Source of the DNA: Chromobotia macracanthus
Taxonomy: Eukaryota > Chordata > Actinopteri > Cypriniformes > Botiidae
Length of the DNA: 64,000 nt
Direction: 5' to 3'
NCBI GenBank assembly: GCA_036877525.1
Contig: JAZGTH010000011.1
Location: 4,521,001-4,585,000 of the forward strand
Under the pieces are notes generated by a model. The model made no database searches and was not told the origin of the DNA. It saw only the letters and a program-made list of their open reading frames with translations. Shown here one piece after another: positions 1 through 13,772 of the stretch (position 1 is the stretch's first letter; each line of letters opens with the position of its first letter). The translations under genes and the position numbers were made by a program.

Positions 1-1605
1 TTTTTCTGGTGAAATAATATCTCTTTTGTCTCAATGGTGCATGAAAACAAATTAAGACATTTGAACGAGTATGAGCAGCTTTCACTTTAAACTATTACAC
101 ACTAGTACACACCACAGAACTTAAAACGATTTACAATTACAAGCTGGAAACTCTGGAGGGAGAAATAAAGGATACAATAGAACAGAGGCTTAAAACGTAC
201 AGTCACACGGTGACTGTCTCTGCTGTGGATGCCCAGACATCATTGTTTTTTAGAAATGTCAATGCCCTTATTCAGGTTCTCATATAATGAATGACTGCAT
301 ATAATATGAGCAGTGTAAATATAACATTAATTATAGCGCATGATGATTTAAAGGTGACATAACCTGGAAAACAGGATTTTGTGAAATCAAAATTTCTAAG
401 TTGAATGTACTATAAGGTTCACAATGCACAACTTTATCCTCAGTGCAAAACACACTGTTTATGGAAACTAAACTGCAAAAGCGGGTCACTCAAATATCCT
501 CCAGTGAGTTACCACCTACTTTTCATGCAACCTTAGTCCTGGAAGTATTTTTCCCCATTAATTTCCACTATAAACTTTTAAAATCAAGATCTATATTGAG
601 TGCTAAGCCTTAAACTAAAGCAACAAACTTCAAGATGAATCATAACATAACAACATCTGATTTGAGGTAAACGGTAAAAGCATGAGTGACAAATACAAGT
701 ACAAAAAAGGAAAAATACAAGTACATCAGATCAGTAACTACAGTATTCTGAGCAGGTCCATTCTGAGGGCTTATAATACTGTGTGTTATCAGTTCAATTT
801 AGTCTAATTTAGACCAAGTCAAATGAGTGCTGTATATTTAACCACATACAGTAAATATAAATGGGGGGGTGGCATGTTTGTGGGACTGAATGTCTTCCTG
901 CTCAGAAAATAGCACCTCTGCCTCGGGCTGCGGTACACTAAGCAAACATGTAATGAAGTTTTGCAGCCCTCGTGTTTTCAGCACTGCGAGTTTCCAGCGC
1001 TGCGCGTTTTCAAACCACAGCTCTGTTACTGCGCCTTGCGGCTGGAGGAATCCAGATGGATACAGTAAAATGCAGAACTCATGCACCGCAGATCAGAATT
1101 TAAAACCCCATCAAGATAAATGACCATGTTTTACAAGGTAAAATAATCAAGGATACAGAAAGAGTCTTTCCCTCTGTGTTAACCAAAGCCAGGTCATTTT
1201 AAACTTGGCACTATGAGTAAAACAAAGTCGTTTAGATTGGACACAACAATGTTTGTGGAGTATTGTATTCTAATACAGAGCATCTGGGCCAATTCTGCTA
1301 TGAGCTTTTCAACAGTGTTGGAAGTCTTTAACAAAAAAATAACGTGACAAGTAATTTACTGTAAGTACGTTTGGTCACAGATTTAGTCTCTGTGCGTAAG
1401 TTTTGCAGTCAGATACATGTTCTTGGTACATCAGTTAAAGTGTATTCTAGTGTTTCAATGTATTTAACGTAAACCTGTCCTAAATTTCATGCCGTCATGC
1501 TAGTTGACACAGTTAAGATTATTTACAGTAAAAATTATATAATCAGTTATATATTTAGACAAAGGCATAACATTTATATTTAGCAATAACAGCAATAACA
1601 TTTAT

Positions 1606-1650
1606 ATTTAGGCATTTTGCAGATGCTTTTATCCAAAGCAACTTAAAAGG
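1606..1650 (-). mobile_element. SINE tail fragment
   Basis: GCAGATGCTTTTATCCAAAG then CAACTTA, the reverse of the TAAGTCGCTTTGGATAAAAGC-like tail found in fish tRNA SINEs. Confidence 0.55.
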
Positions 1651-2004
1651 TGAGGAAAACTATGACGCGATATATCATAGGGAGGCAATGACATGAAAAG
1701 TGCTGTACAAAGTAGCTTCAAAGTAGTTAGCTACTATGTAGTTACTGTGACAATATAAATATAAACAATAATAATGAACAATATAAATTTGAAATAATAC
1801 CAAGTATTCTGTTTTCTGTATTGAACATGTTTGATATTTCTTATTACATGTAAAGCTGCTTTGAAGCACTGCAACATTGTAAAAAACGCTATAGAAGAAA
1901 TTTTGTTGAATTAATGTAGCTATTTAATAGTAACAGTAGCTTGACTGTAGTTTTACTACTTTAAATAAGAAGAATGTGCCATGGCAAGTAACAGCTTGCA
2001 AAGT

Positions 2005-2167
2005 ACTGTACTGTAGACGGTGCAGCGTTTGTAGCTTGTTCTTACAGCAGTTGTTTAGACTTTAAACTTGTCACCCATCTTAAGAAATAACTTCACAAGT
2101 AACCTGCAATTTTACGTTTCAAACAGAGATGACAGTAGAGAGGCAAAAGTTACAGACTGCAGCTTAG
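2005..2167. mobile_element. MITE family B, right half
   Basis: GCAGCGTTTGTAGCTTGTTC through TTCAAACAGAGATGACAGT and GTTACAGACTGCAGCTT; closely matches the right half of the copy at 10760-11135. Confidence 0.72.
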
Positions 2168-2906
2168 AAAACTCAGTTTGTATTACGCAAACTCTCATCA
2201 TCCATCTATGAAAGTAGGACAAGAACTGCACAATTTAATACAAAAGTGCCAAATATACCCTGAATAGATCTCTGCAACACTGCAAAATCAGCAGAACTAG
2301 CTTGTGTCTTAATCACAGAAGTGAGGCCAACTCCATCAGAGAGGTTTCAAAGCTCCAGCCCAAGGCTCGCCAGGCCGGCTTGAGTCACAGAGATCCTGGC
2401 ACCGTGTCAGAAGGCTTGTGGAAACAGGTGGGGGGGAGTCTGGTATTCCACCACTAATATCAGCTGACTGTCACACCACTGTGACCGAGCTATGTGTGTT
2501 CTTGCATACTGTACATTGGTCAGGTACTAACCACACGTGGCAGATCTGTCAGCGTAAAGTATGTGTTCTCTTACTCTCTCTTACAGAAATACAAACACTG
2601 GCTGTTAGTTAACATATTGATTGCTTGGTCTGAACCTAAGTTTGAGTTAACCCCCCTCCCCTGCAGGTCTCTTTTGACATTGTATTTTTTGGCGCAGTGC
2701 ATTGCTCATCAACGTGAGTGTCACCATGAGCACAAGCGGCACCTGATAGCAGTGTAGCTACGTTAACTTTCAGGAGAAAAAGGTGACAAAGTGATAATTA
2801 AATGAGTAAATAATTACATTTAATTAACTTTTTTTTAACTTCTAAGGAATCATTTATCCAGCATTTCACATGTAGTCTTTACTGGAAAATTGCCAGTAAA
2901 ATACTG

Positions 2907-2970
2907 TTAAAGCTGCAATTCTTTTGGGTTAAAAATAAACAAAAATCAGTTAATAAGTACATTAAGCACA
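2907..2970. mobile_element. MITE family B, left-end fragment
   Basis: TTAAAGCTGCAATTCTTTTG followed by AAATAAACAAAAATCAGTTA, the left end of the family only. Confidence 0.65.
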
Positions 2971-4044
2971 GGGTTACTGTAGAAAAGCAGCTAATGAGTC
3001 TTAAAAGTATACTAATTAATACTATTTAAGTAACTTTTTTATAATCAGTAGCCTACAATTTATTACAATAAATGTTTTAAATGTGTAACTTTAACAAACC
3101 ATATTTAATTACACTTATTACCCTGAAGTCCCATAAGCTGTAAGTACACAAACCATTGACTCATGAGTTTTCATGAGTCTTTCTGACCAGTTCATTAAAA
3201 AAAACAGTTTGGTCTCAAATCGCAATACACTGGACGTGCTGTTTGCTTGTGTTTTTAATGCAACCTGCAAGTACAACAAAACACCACAAAGTGTTGTCTA
3301 TTTATCATATTTGTAGTATTTGTTGTGAAGGCCATACTTTCCATCTTAACACATTTAAAACGACAACTCAGCTAAAGCATTTTGCCATGGTGCTGTAGAT
3401 TTAGCAGCAGAGCAGGAAACACTATAGAACAGAAACATTCAAGAACAATTATTACTAGAATATTCATAATAATGATTATGATCCATACAGTAAGCTTCAC
3501 TGCTGTTTAATTGGTCTCATGCCCACTGGTGGGACTTACAAGCTGTTTTACCTAAACACACTGCTGTCAGCCAGAAGCAATTACTGCTCGGACAGTTCAG
3601 GCCGCAGGGACACAGTGGGGAATGGTGGGGTACTTAAAAATCCCTCAGCTTTAATTTAGGCTACACAAAAGTTCTGAGAAATGAGATTCTCTGCACCGCA
3701 GGAAGTGGTGACTTAGTTTCGTAGTGATTATTTGAGCCATTCTAACATGCAATAAATCCAGAGTACATAAGCATATTTACATTCACTGTTTTCCAGCACC
3801 TGTAGCAGCAGTGGTGTGAACATGAGTATTTAGGTCTTCTGAATTTTGTTATGTAGTAAAAATTAGAAAATTACTAAGACATCCATTCAAGTACAGCAGT
3901 GTTTCCAAAACTTTTACACAGAAAAGACATACACCTCCAAATAAAATCCTTCTGTATCCCCTTCTGTTTGAACTCATACAGTACTACGGTACTATATACA
4001 TTTATACAATAGTATAATTAATTTAATATTCTATATTAATATTA

Positions 4045-4160
4045 AAATTTTTTTTTTTCCCCTAAAAAAAAAAAAAATTTTTTAATTATAAATTTTTATA
4101 TAATATATACAATAGTATATATTACATTCATTTAATATTTTATCATAAATAATATTAATA
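4045..4160. repeat. AT-rich low-complexity tract
   Basis: Poly-T, a CCCC block, poly-A, poly-T, then TATA-rich sequence with repeated ATTAATATTA-like motifs. Confidence 0.75.
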
Positions 4161-5230
4161 TAGTATATTAATAGAAACAAATTCAACACATTTGGCTTTG
4201 TACAAAATAATACTCTTATTCCAAATGTTATTTCACAAAATAATAGAATTTTGATTCATTGATTAATTAAAAAGTGTGTGTAAAATGGCTCACAACTTTG
4301 AGATGTTTTTGGAGAGTTTGAGTAGTTTTCGACACTGTCTGTGTGTCTGTGTTCTTCATGCAAGTAAATGTGGAGAACTCTACAGCGTGATTTGTCAAGA
4401 TACTCAAGATAGAAAGATAGTCAAGATAGAAATTGCAAGAACCGCATATTTTCACTAGAGTTTTGAGCAACGGTAGGGGGAGGTTTTCAGTTCATGTGTA
4501 TGGAAGCCACACGTCATGTTCCCCAGGTGGATTGTGGGATTGATTGTGGAATGAATAAAACATGATCGTGATGCTCTAAAGCTACAGCGCTCTGGCTGTT
4601 CGAGCAACATTTTATATAGCATAGTATTGTGCTGTTTTCACATTAAAGGATATACACATTCATTTTTTGCCTGTGAGAAATATGTGAAATAGAAATAGAA
4701 CTCACTTTGAATGTTATTTTAGTATTTCATTAAAAAAGGTTTGCTTAGCCCAGCTTGGGAGCCCATGAAGTAAACCATTCATGGCTGGTTTCTCCCAAAA
4801 ACCTTAAACAATGTGACTCTGCTGTTTGTTTGAGCGTGTGATATCTTGAAGACTAAAGAGCTCCCTTTGGTACCTTAAGAATATGTTGTTAGGTGTGAAG
4901 AACTTATTAAAAGAGCTATAAAAACAGTGGCACCTTCCAAGGATCTGTGAAGTCCATTGTAACACAACATAAAAACATGGTATAGCCCAGATGCTATAAA
5001 CATAAGGATATCATACTTAACCACACAAGCAAACAAGAAGGGCAGAGAAGTCCAAGCGTCCAGGGCTGTTTGGCTGAAATGGAAGAAACTCTGAATGGCT
5101 GGACAATGTCTTTAGCAAGTCACAGATTTGGCCTCTGTGTGAGCGGTTTAAAAGAAAAACAAAAATATTATGTCACTCCTAGTGTTTACCAGAAATGCTA
5201 TTAAAAAACCTGAGAAAGTCATAGTCTAAT

Positions 5231-5483
5231 CCCAGCTAACAAGGAAAAACATTCCCAGAACCGAAATGTTGTTCTTTAGTTGTTAGTAAAGGTTTTAAAA
5301 ACATTACAGAGTTTAAGAACATTTAAATACAGTTCTTATAACAAAAGCAATAATGTTAATACAACATCTAAAAAACAGGACATTTTGAACATTCCTAAAG
5401 CTTTCAAAACAATATTTTTATGTTTTCATTATCTAACGGAAATGTTAGAGAAACATCCTTACAATCTAAAATGGTTAGCTGGG
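5231..5483 (+). mobile_element. MITE family A, copy 1 (forward, internally shortened)
   Basis: Ends CCCAGCTAAC... and ...GGTTAGCTGGG. The interior shares family phrases (ACATCTAAAAAACAGGACAT, CTTTCAAAACAATATTTTTA). 253 bp against about 300-350 in fuller copies. No coding capacity. Confidence 0.85.
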
Positions 5484-5979
5484 ATGACTCTACATTTTAA
5501 CGGCTTGTTCTGAAAGTTTGTTTGGTGCCGTCAAAATGGACTAAAACACCCGGGTAACACCGTCCGTTCTAACAAGAATTCGGTCAAAAAAGGTCTGCAT
5601 TTCGGGAATTACCCAGACATCACTATAAAATAATAAGAAACTATCTCAAAGAACATCAAGGACGTTCTCTGAGATGGAACCTGTGCTTTGCCAGCCTGTC
5701 AATTGTTCCTCCAGTAACTCCATCACGAGGCAAAAGCTTGAGGCATCTGTTATACTATATACTGAAGTGTCATGAATACCTGCCTAAAAGTTCATTCATT
5801 TTGTGAGAAAGGGATTCATTTTACAACTGATGAATAATTCATTTGTAGGAATGTTCTACAACAAGTTAATCGATTCAGATGTTGAGTTTATTGTGTTACT
5901 GAAGGTTAAAAAACATAAATTTATCAATATTTGGATGTATAAACAAAATACAAAAAAACTCAGAAGGGTGAATCAACTT

Positions 5980-6291
5980 CCCAGCAACAATTTTAGGTTG
6001 TAAGAACGTAAGAAAGTTTCCATTAAGTGACAAAAACATAAAAAATGTTCAGTTTTTAGTATTAACATTATATTAACATTAGTATTATATTATATTAATA
6101 TTATATTAACAAAGTATTAACATTACTGCTTGGTTGTAAGAATGTTATTCAAACATTTTTTAAACATTACACTAACAACTTAATAATGCTTTTGCTATAT
6201 ATATGGTATATAAAGTTCTCTTAACATTACTGCAAGAACATGAGAGAATCTTCAGAGAACATTAGAGAGAGAACGTTCCCTGTTAGCTGGG
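5980..6291 (-). mobile_element. MITE family A, copy 2 (reverse)
   Basis: Begins CCCAGCAACAATTTTAGG and ends GAACGTTCCCTGTTAGCTGG-G. Includes a local expansion of TTATATTAACATTAG-like units at about 6059-6125. Confidence 0.85.
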
Positions 6292-6603
6292 TTGGTACTT
6301 TCTAAGCAACCTTTTCATTTTTTGCTCTGACTGCTGAGACCTAAACCAGCCTTGCTGGTCAAAGGTAAATCACTCTGAGGTTTTATTCATTTTAAATGAC
6401 TCTAGGGGAGTGGTTGTGTCCCATGATTCAAACAACCAAACATTGACACCAAAATACAAGTTTTTAATTTAATGTATCTGGTACTGGCGTCAAGCTAAAA
6501 TATCTGTCTGTCACAGACCACTAAACCTGCTTTCCTCGCTGATGATGGGCGCAGCCGCCAGTTTACAGAGACCTGTCTGACACTACAGCACGTTGTGAAA
6601 AAA

Positions 6604-6944
6604 CAGCTAACAGGGAACGTTCCCAGAACATTTGTTAATGTTCTTTAAAAGTTCTCTCAAAGTTTTCAAAAACATGCTGGCGGTAACATTGATGGAACTT
6701 TTTAAACATTATCTATCTTATATATTATCAATTAAAAAAGGTTATTCTTAAGTCGTTAGTGGAACACTTTAAAAATGTACAGAATTACACAAATATTTAA
6801 CAAATATTCCTATAACCAAGCATTAACAACAATACAACGTCTAAAAAACTGGACGAATTGAACATTCCTCGAACTTTCAAAATAACATTTTTAACGTTTT
6901 TGTTATGTAGGGAAACGTTCTTACAACCTAAAATTGTTAGCGGG
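6604..6944 (+). mobile_element. MITE family A, copy 3 (forward)
   Basis: Begins CAGCTAACAGGGAACGTTCC and ends CCTAAAATTGTTAGCGGG, about 340 bp, one of the fuller copies. Shares TGCTTGGTTAT-type and TAGTGGAAC interior phrases with the others. Confidence 0.85.
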
Positions 6945-8591
6945 AAAGACATTTTCAGGGTTGAAATCAAATGAACAAATGAGTGTGGATGCTTCAAACA
7001 CTCTTTGGTAAGTCAACACTCCTACTGTTTAGCTGCTTGGCTTTCACTTCTAGCAAGTGTGTAAAATCAGACCCCTATCATTCTTGAGATACAATCGGCT
7101 GAGTCACATCAGTACTTCGAAGATTTCCATTTCTTTCTCTGCCTCTGATGTGTGTGTAAACAACCCACACCTGGTTAAAAGTGGAATGCCACATAGCTCC
7201 ACTTTAAGCAGTAAGCCCACCTGTGTATATGCACAGCATGCCCCGTACTGAAGCAATCTTCTGTTAAATATTCAAATCATAAGCTCGACATAATTTAATT
7301 TGTGCAAAAGCTTACATAAGCTCCAGTGTTTTTGGCTTTTTTGTATTTGTTTATGTAATCTCTGATAACCTCAAGGTCTGCTCTGAAAATAAACGCTAAG
7401 TAAGCAGTTTCGTCAAATCAAACAATTGTGGCGTACAGTGTCAGAACTGCGGGGAACACGTATTGTATGTATCGTGCAGACTAAGTTGTACTTTCCCTAT
7501 GTGTATGTGTTCAATAATTTGCTGTCTTTAAAAACAAAGCAACACGTGATGAATTTTGACAGAAATTAAGAAAAATGAATGACTAAGAAAAGAGTTTTAA
7601 GATGTGAACAGCTGAATTAGATTGTGCTAATTCTGAAATTTTACAACTGGCGTCAACACAGCATAATATAAGCCAATGGAGGTATGTAGGGTTTTACAAG
7701 TGGATAATAAAAAATAAAAAGCAAAAAATGTGTACTGTACTGTTTACTAAAAGGTGGGGGGGATGTAAGAAACCAGATGGGGTTTACTTTATCCAAACTC
7801 TCTCTTTTTCTAAGGCACATACAGACGCACATAAACACACACACACACACGATTCACATACTGTAAAGACTCGATGAAGGAGCCCACTGTTTCCACTTTT
7901 ATTTTCCACTGCATAAACAAACCTGTTAAGGGCAAACATGAAACCCATCTTTAGTAAAGCACAGCATGAGGCTCTTGAATTCATGAGGTGAAAACAGACA
8001 AATATCTTAAGAACATATTCATACAAATTCTACCTGGTTATTTAATCTGCTTTTGACATCCAGTAATTGTCAGCGGATAATTAATGAAAAATTTGTGCCT
8101 GTATTTTTCTGGGAAAACATTCAGAATTTAGTCTGTGGCCAATTTACAAGCATCCACAATCTGCTTTACATTACAAAAAAATATGCCTCGCACAAGCATC
8201 CAGCTCTACAGTTTGCGTTGCATGTATTTAATCACTCTCTGCTGAGCATGAGCGAGCGTGTGTGTCAGGTTAAAACATCATCGTTCAAAATGTTCCCCTG
8301 TACAAACTGCACACAGTGGGGTTCATACAAACTTTAAAGTTCTTTCAGTGTGGAAAGAGCAGATCAACCCCAACGTACAGTGTGTGTTTTCATGCAGCTT
8401 CATCTTTCAGCTCATAATGTGAGTGGCTTTTCATTTCAACTAAATGTAAATAACATAACATAGCCCTCACGTCTCTGAGCTCATAAATTACAGTGAAAAA
8501 GAAAAAAAAAATTATGGGCATTCTTTTGAGTCCAAAGACCCCCCCACACACCCACACACACAATGAACAGACCACCTTCTCTCGCTCTTTT

Positions 8592-8624
<33 letters not shown>

Positions 8625-9174
8625 GTCTCTCATTCTCTCTCCAGCTGTTATATAACCGAGATCATTATCACCTATATCCTTGAAGTCAAGTGAGTGAGGG
8701 GCGGAGCTACACCGACTCCTCGGTTTCCTTCTTGTTTATCTTCTTGTTACTGTTGTCACGGTGATAGTTGTATCTTTCTGTCTCTGGGTCTTTAGTGCTT
8801 TTATACTTTTGGCTTGTTTTTTTTCTACCTAGCTCTCTAGAGATATTGAGTTTCTGTGTTTTTCTCCATACAGCACTGTATCTTACTCCACACTCCCCCC
8901 GCTTGGTTGTTTTGCACTCCACTTTTTCAGTTCACACTTTTTAGAGTTTTCCTAATTATATTTTAATGAGCACTGAAGGAAATTAAATACAGTTATGAAA
9001 CACACTGCCTTTGTCAGGATTTATAATAGCAAACTACATTTATAATTGGTCTGAAGAAAGCCTGAGTGGCATTTGTCCATGTAAAAGTTGCTATAATGCC
9101 AGAGAACTGCTATACGGTTGCTAAGATCTGTCCTTCATTATAAGACTATGGGAGATTTTTATTATTACAGTTTT
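6945..9174. other. Gene-free sequence
   Basis: A short (CA)n at about 7837-7850 and the (CT)n at 8584-8640; otherwise nothing recognisable. Confidence 0.6.
8584..8640. repeat. (CT)n microsatellite
   Basis: Runs of CT with TTT interruptions. An adjacent CA-rich stretch at about 8541-8562 precedes it. Confidence 0.9.
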
Positions 9175-9450
9175 CTCAGCTAACAGGGAACGCTCTCAGA
9201 ACTTTGGCTAGCATTCTCTAAAAGTTCTGTGAAAGTTATTAAAAACATTCTTGCAGTAACGTTAGTAGTAGTAACTTTTTTAATATTATATATCATATAT
9301 CAAAAACGTTGTTTTTAAGTTGGTAATTTAACATTATATAAACATTACAGAATTCAAAAAATGTTTAAATAATGTTCTTATAGCCAAGCAATAATGTTAA
9401 TACAATGTCTAAAAACATGGTCCTAGAACTTTCAAAATAACATTTTTAAC
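9175..9450 (+). mobile_element. MITE family A, copy 4 (forward, 3' truncated)
   Basis: Begins CAGCTAACAGGGAACGCTCT and follows the family consensus to CTTTCAAAATAACATTTTTA, where it stops; the second terminus is missing. Confidence 0.8.
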
Positions 9451-9896
9451 ATACTAGAAACATGATAAATTCCTAAATTGAAATTTAAATATCATTCATG
9501 TCTTTAACATGCGTTTGATAAGTATATAATTATAATTCTTTTCTTAGCGAGCTGAGATATTTCGATCATTCACAGCAGGGATAATTTATGAAGAAATATG
9601 CTTGTTTACATCATCTTTTCTGAAAATCTTTCTTCGGCAACCAAAATTGGGTTTGTGGTAACACAAAGGAGTTTATTTAGAATCAAGTTTATTTACCTTT
9701 TAAAGCTGAGTTTAATCCCTGTGTGACTGTATTCACATCCTGGTAACTAGCTGGTTAAAGTTTCATTGGACCAGCAATATGAGATGCAGAAATAAGTCTA
9801 TAACAATCAAATGGTAATGAAGTCATTAGGGAAAATGATACACATTAGTTAAAATATAACACAGCTTTTATGTTAATTTATGCAAAACTCACTGTT

Positions 9897-10184
9897 CTAA
9901 AAGCTGCAATCTGTAACTTTTTTGGTTAACAATAAACAAGAAATCAGTTATTGAGCAAGTACACAACAGATCTGTGTTCAAAATGGTCTTCTTACCCTGA
10001 TTCACAACGGTAAACTCATATTAATGGTTTAAAATTTGAAAATCGGGTCCGATTTTCCAGGAAATGTCATCTTGACTTGATTTGACTTCAACATATGCAA
10101 AGAAAAGAACATAAATTAACCTGCAATTTAATGTTTCAAACAGAGATGGCGATAGAGAGACAAATGTTATGAATTACAGCTTTA
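9897..10184. mobile_element. MITE family B (AGCTGCAATC ends)
   Basis: Inverted ends AAAGCTGCAATCTGTAACTT and ...GAATTACAGCTTTAA; interior phrases CAATAAACAAGAAATCAGTT and TTTCAAACAGAGATGGCGAT recur in the other copies. Non-coding. Confidence 0.8.
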
Positions 10185-10759
10185 AAGTATTCCAAGGACA
10201 CAGAGAGGCAAGACCATACAGTATTTGTTTACAGATACTAGCTCACAGGCAGAGAAACGGGCCTCACAGGGCATTGTGCTTGTGTTTTAAAAACAAGGGA
10301 GAGCAAAAGAGATAGAGGAAAAGAATGTGAGCGAGTAAGAGAGAAAAAAGGTGGAAAATCAGCATGTGGGTATCAGTGAGATGGCTGAACAGGATTCTGT
10401 TGTAAGGAGCTTTAACAAATAGCCGAAGACTCTGGTGTCCACATACTGAGCCATACTGATGTGAGAAGCACTTGATAGAAAAACAAAACCAAGCAAGAAT
10501 GATGGAGCACAACTTGACCTAAACCACTAAAATGGCTTGACAGGCTAAACATGTTGACAGCATATATATCGAAAAGTTTTCATTTTTGTTTAATTTAGTA
10601 CACAGATTACCTTAAAGTAAATTTTTGACAGTGAAGAAGTGATATATTTATAAAGTTCTATATAAATATAGAAGTTCTATATTTAAATTAAATCTATGGT
10701 CATGGCAACTCTTTTAATGATGACACTGGAAAACTTTAATCAGTAGCTTTGTCTTTAAT

Positions 10760-11135
10760 TTAAAGCTGCAATTCGTAACTTTTTTTGTTTACAAATAAAC
10801 AAGAATCAGCTATTGAGCAAGTATATGACAGGTAAGTGTGCAAAACATCTCAACACATCTCTTTATGTTACCTGGATACGCAATGGTATTATTATAATAA
10901 TGTTTTAGAAGTTTCAAGCCCGGTTTGGCAGGAAAGTCTGTCTGTAAACAGAAAGAAGATCCGGCTACTATACAGTATATATTGATACTGTAGATGATGC
11001 AGCGTTTGTAGCTTGTTCTTACAGCAGTTGTTTAGAATTTAAACTTGTCATCCAGGTTAAGAAAATAATTCTGCAAGCAACCTGCAATTTTATGTTTCAA
11101 ACAGAGATGACAAAAATGACAGATTGCAGCTTTAA
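10760..11135. mobile_element. MITE family B, full copy flanked by TTAA
   Basis: TTAA|AGCTGCAATTCGTAAC at left and GACAGATTGCAGCT|TTAA at right. TTAA on both sides fits a TTAA target duplication (piggyBac or Kolobok type). Confidence 0.84.
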
Positions 11136-13505
11136 ATATCCTTAAAACAACCTCACTAAATTTCTTGTTTTCCAACAGCCATTTCTGCAGTGCATAGCAA
11201 AGCGGGGGAAATAAAGTTGTGAAAGCTGCTCAGCAGAGCGAATCTGAAAGAGGTTTTCTAGGAAACGTATTTCAGGGTGTTCTTTGCCAGCCCCGTTTAA
11301 ATAAGTTTTTGCGCCGCCCCTGATGGAGCCAGAACGTGCTTGTTTTGAAATGTGCAGAGTGAAAGAATTGTGCGGCGTGTTTGGGCATGGGGCCCCACAA
11401 CACCCCTGCGAGCGAGGGCCCCATCAACATCTCCCTCCCACCTCTGAGGAAAGACAATCCGAAAGGATCTCTGTGTGAGAGCTGTGCTGTTTTGAGCAGA
11501 AGAAAGTGTGACTACCCCCCTTGTTTACTCTCTCTCTATCCGACCCCTCTGTGATACGAATTCTCTGTTCTGATCGTAAAAGACGGCTCTTTTTATTCTC
11601 GGTTTTTGATTGGCCTGGTGAGATGACATCACATCCACAGAAGTCTATTAAAGGGGCTAAAAAATATATATGAGAAAAACAGCCTTGCTTGCTTTTTACA
11701 GCTTTCTGTCCTGGAGAGGCACCCATTATGTACTGTACACTCTGTATTGAAGGGTGTTTACCGCACAGATAAAGCCACGTGACCCAACATCCAAAACAGA
11801 ACATTTAGATATCTCAAAAGCCACTACCACCTACATTTGATTTTTATATTGTTTTGTTTTCTTTTTAAAGGCAATGGAGGAGTAAACTGCAAAAAAAACA
11901 GTGAGAGCAGAACCAGAAAACCTTTTGGTGCTTTTTCAGGGGCAGTCACCATTCATATTTGATGTGCTTGGCAGTGAAGGGGCTACAGAGAGCACAACAT
12001 GTACCAGTATTTTCACATACCTCAAAAACACATCGACACAGACGTACATACACGCAGCTATTTTAATCATTAACTTGTCCAAGAATGTTTTCAGGGCTGC
12101 AGGCACATCAACATCAATTAACAAAAACTCTGCAAATATGATGTTAAACATCATAACTTTTATTAGCTTTAAAAGCTTTTATTGTCATAATATTGTCAAC
12201 AGCTGGAAGTTAGACTGTGGGTGTCATCTGTAACTTAAGGTAAGTTTACCCGACAACATTGTCAACCAAAAACGAAACAGTTATTTCTGTTACATGGCAA
12301 CTACGTTTTAGGGTGCTAATCTGATTTTTTGCAAGTCTTTTGCCATTTAAAAGAAATCTGTGTAACACGTTTACAAGACTTTACACAGTATCAGCCTATT
12401 AAGCATAACCAGATTAAGACTGTGCATGTAAACGCACACATTGTACTAGTTCTGACCCTGTGTACTAGCAGCACACACAAACAGAAGCCCATGGCCTGCT
12501 TCATACTTGGAACACTGCTTGTTAGAAGCTGGTGAGGTTGATCATTTCTGATGTGCTGACAAAGAGCTTTAAACAGGGTGCAATGTGTACCAAAAATACC
12601 ATTATCTAGTCTGTGTTGTCTCTTGATTCTCTTTCTTTCTGTTTTGGGTATAAAGAGAAATTTCCAGAATGTATTCCTACAGATAAAGCATAAATGCATG
12701 ACACTGTTATGTCAGCACAACTGTAATGACATCAGCCAGATATTTTAAACAGGGCTTAAGTTCTTAATGGTGCAATAAAAAACATGAGAATAGTAATTTA
12801 CTAAATTAAATTGCATTTTTAAGCGCTCACAGGTGTATAATTAAAATAAAAAAGACATCATCATCTTTGCAAATTGCACAATGAGACTGTAATATAGTGA
12901 AATATGGGCAGTTATTTAAACAGAAGTGTACTTCAAAAACATCAATATAAAGTAAAATGTTCCGATAACTGATTATTATAATAGCATTTATTTTTAAGAT
13001 ATGGGTTTTCTGATTTTGTCATTTTATTTGCAATTAAAAGTGCTCTCACACAATTTAAGACCTTAAAAAGTTATAGCACTTTGGCAAATATATTTTTATA
13101 AATTTCATGAGAATCACATGAAAGGTACACAACAGTCATACAGTGACCTAGAAAAACCTTTTAGTTCTACATAAAGTGGCCCGCATCCCTTATGGTGGCC
13201 AGCATTTTGAAGTCACATGACCAGCTCCATCTTGCAATTCAAAATGTGTTGTGATACAAGTTAATGCATTTTAGGCAAACTTACTACAAACTCATTTCAC
13301 TCACAAACTTATAAAAGACAGAGAATGTCAACTTGTCTTCACACTGGTGAAGCTGCAGTTACATGACATCCTATGGATGCTCCAGAGCTGATGGGAGCAG
13401 CAGAGAGGTTAATGTTTAGAAAGACAAATAAGAAAGAGTAAACCCACTTAATTCAGAAATGTAAACCCACTTAATACAAAGACACGCACAAGTGTGTGTT
13501 TTAAC
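11136..13505. other. Gene-free, mostly non-repetitive sequence
   Basis: The 11280-11800 part is comparatively GC-rich and lacks the window's repeats. It includes GATGACATCACATCC (CRE-like) and CTAAAAAATATATATG (MEF2-like). A 126-codon open frame on the minus strand there has no recognisable domain. Confidence 0.45.
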
Positions 13506-13772
13506 CTATCTAGCAATTTTAGGTTGTAGGAACATTTCCCTAACATTTCTATTGTCCTAGAACATTAATTATTGCTTGAAATAAAAACATTATTCAAACA
13601 TTTTTAATTCCGTAACGTTTTCCAAACGTTCAGCTAACAACTCAAGAAGGACGTTTTGAAATGTGATATATATAACATAAAAAAATTCTACTAACATTAC
13701 TGCAAGAATGTTGTTAATAACTGGGAGAGAGCTTTTAGAGAACATTAGCCAACTTTCTGAGGACGTTCTGAA
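13506..13772 (-). mobile_element. MITE family A, copy 5 (reverse)
   Basis: Begins CTAGCAATTTTAGGTTGTAG and ends in the AGCCAACTTTCTGAGGACGT region; the outer end is degraded. Confidence 0.8.

Larger units (their letters stand above)
1..5230. other. Gene-free AT-rich sequence
   Basis: Short spurious ORFs only. Contains a SINE tail (1606-1650), family B MITE halves (2005-2167, 2907-2970) and the AT tract at 4045-4160. The stretch at about 880-1060 is GC-richer than its surroundings, but I see no splice-framed coding pattern. Confidence 0.6.
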
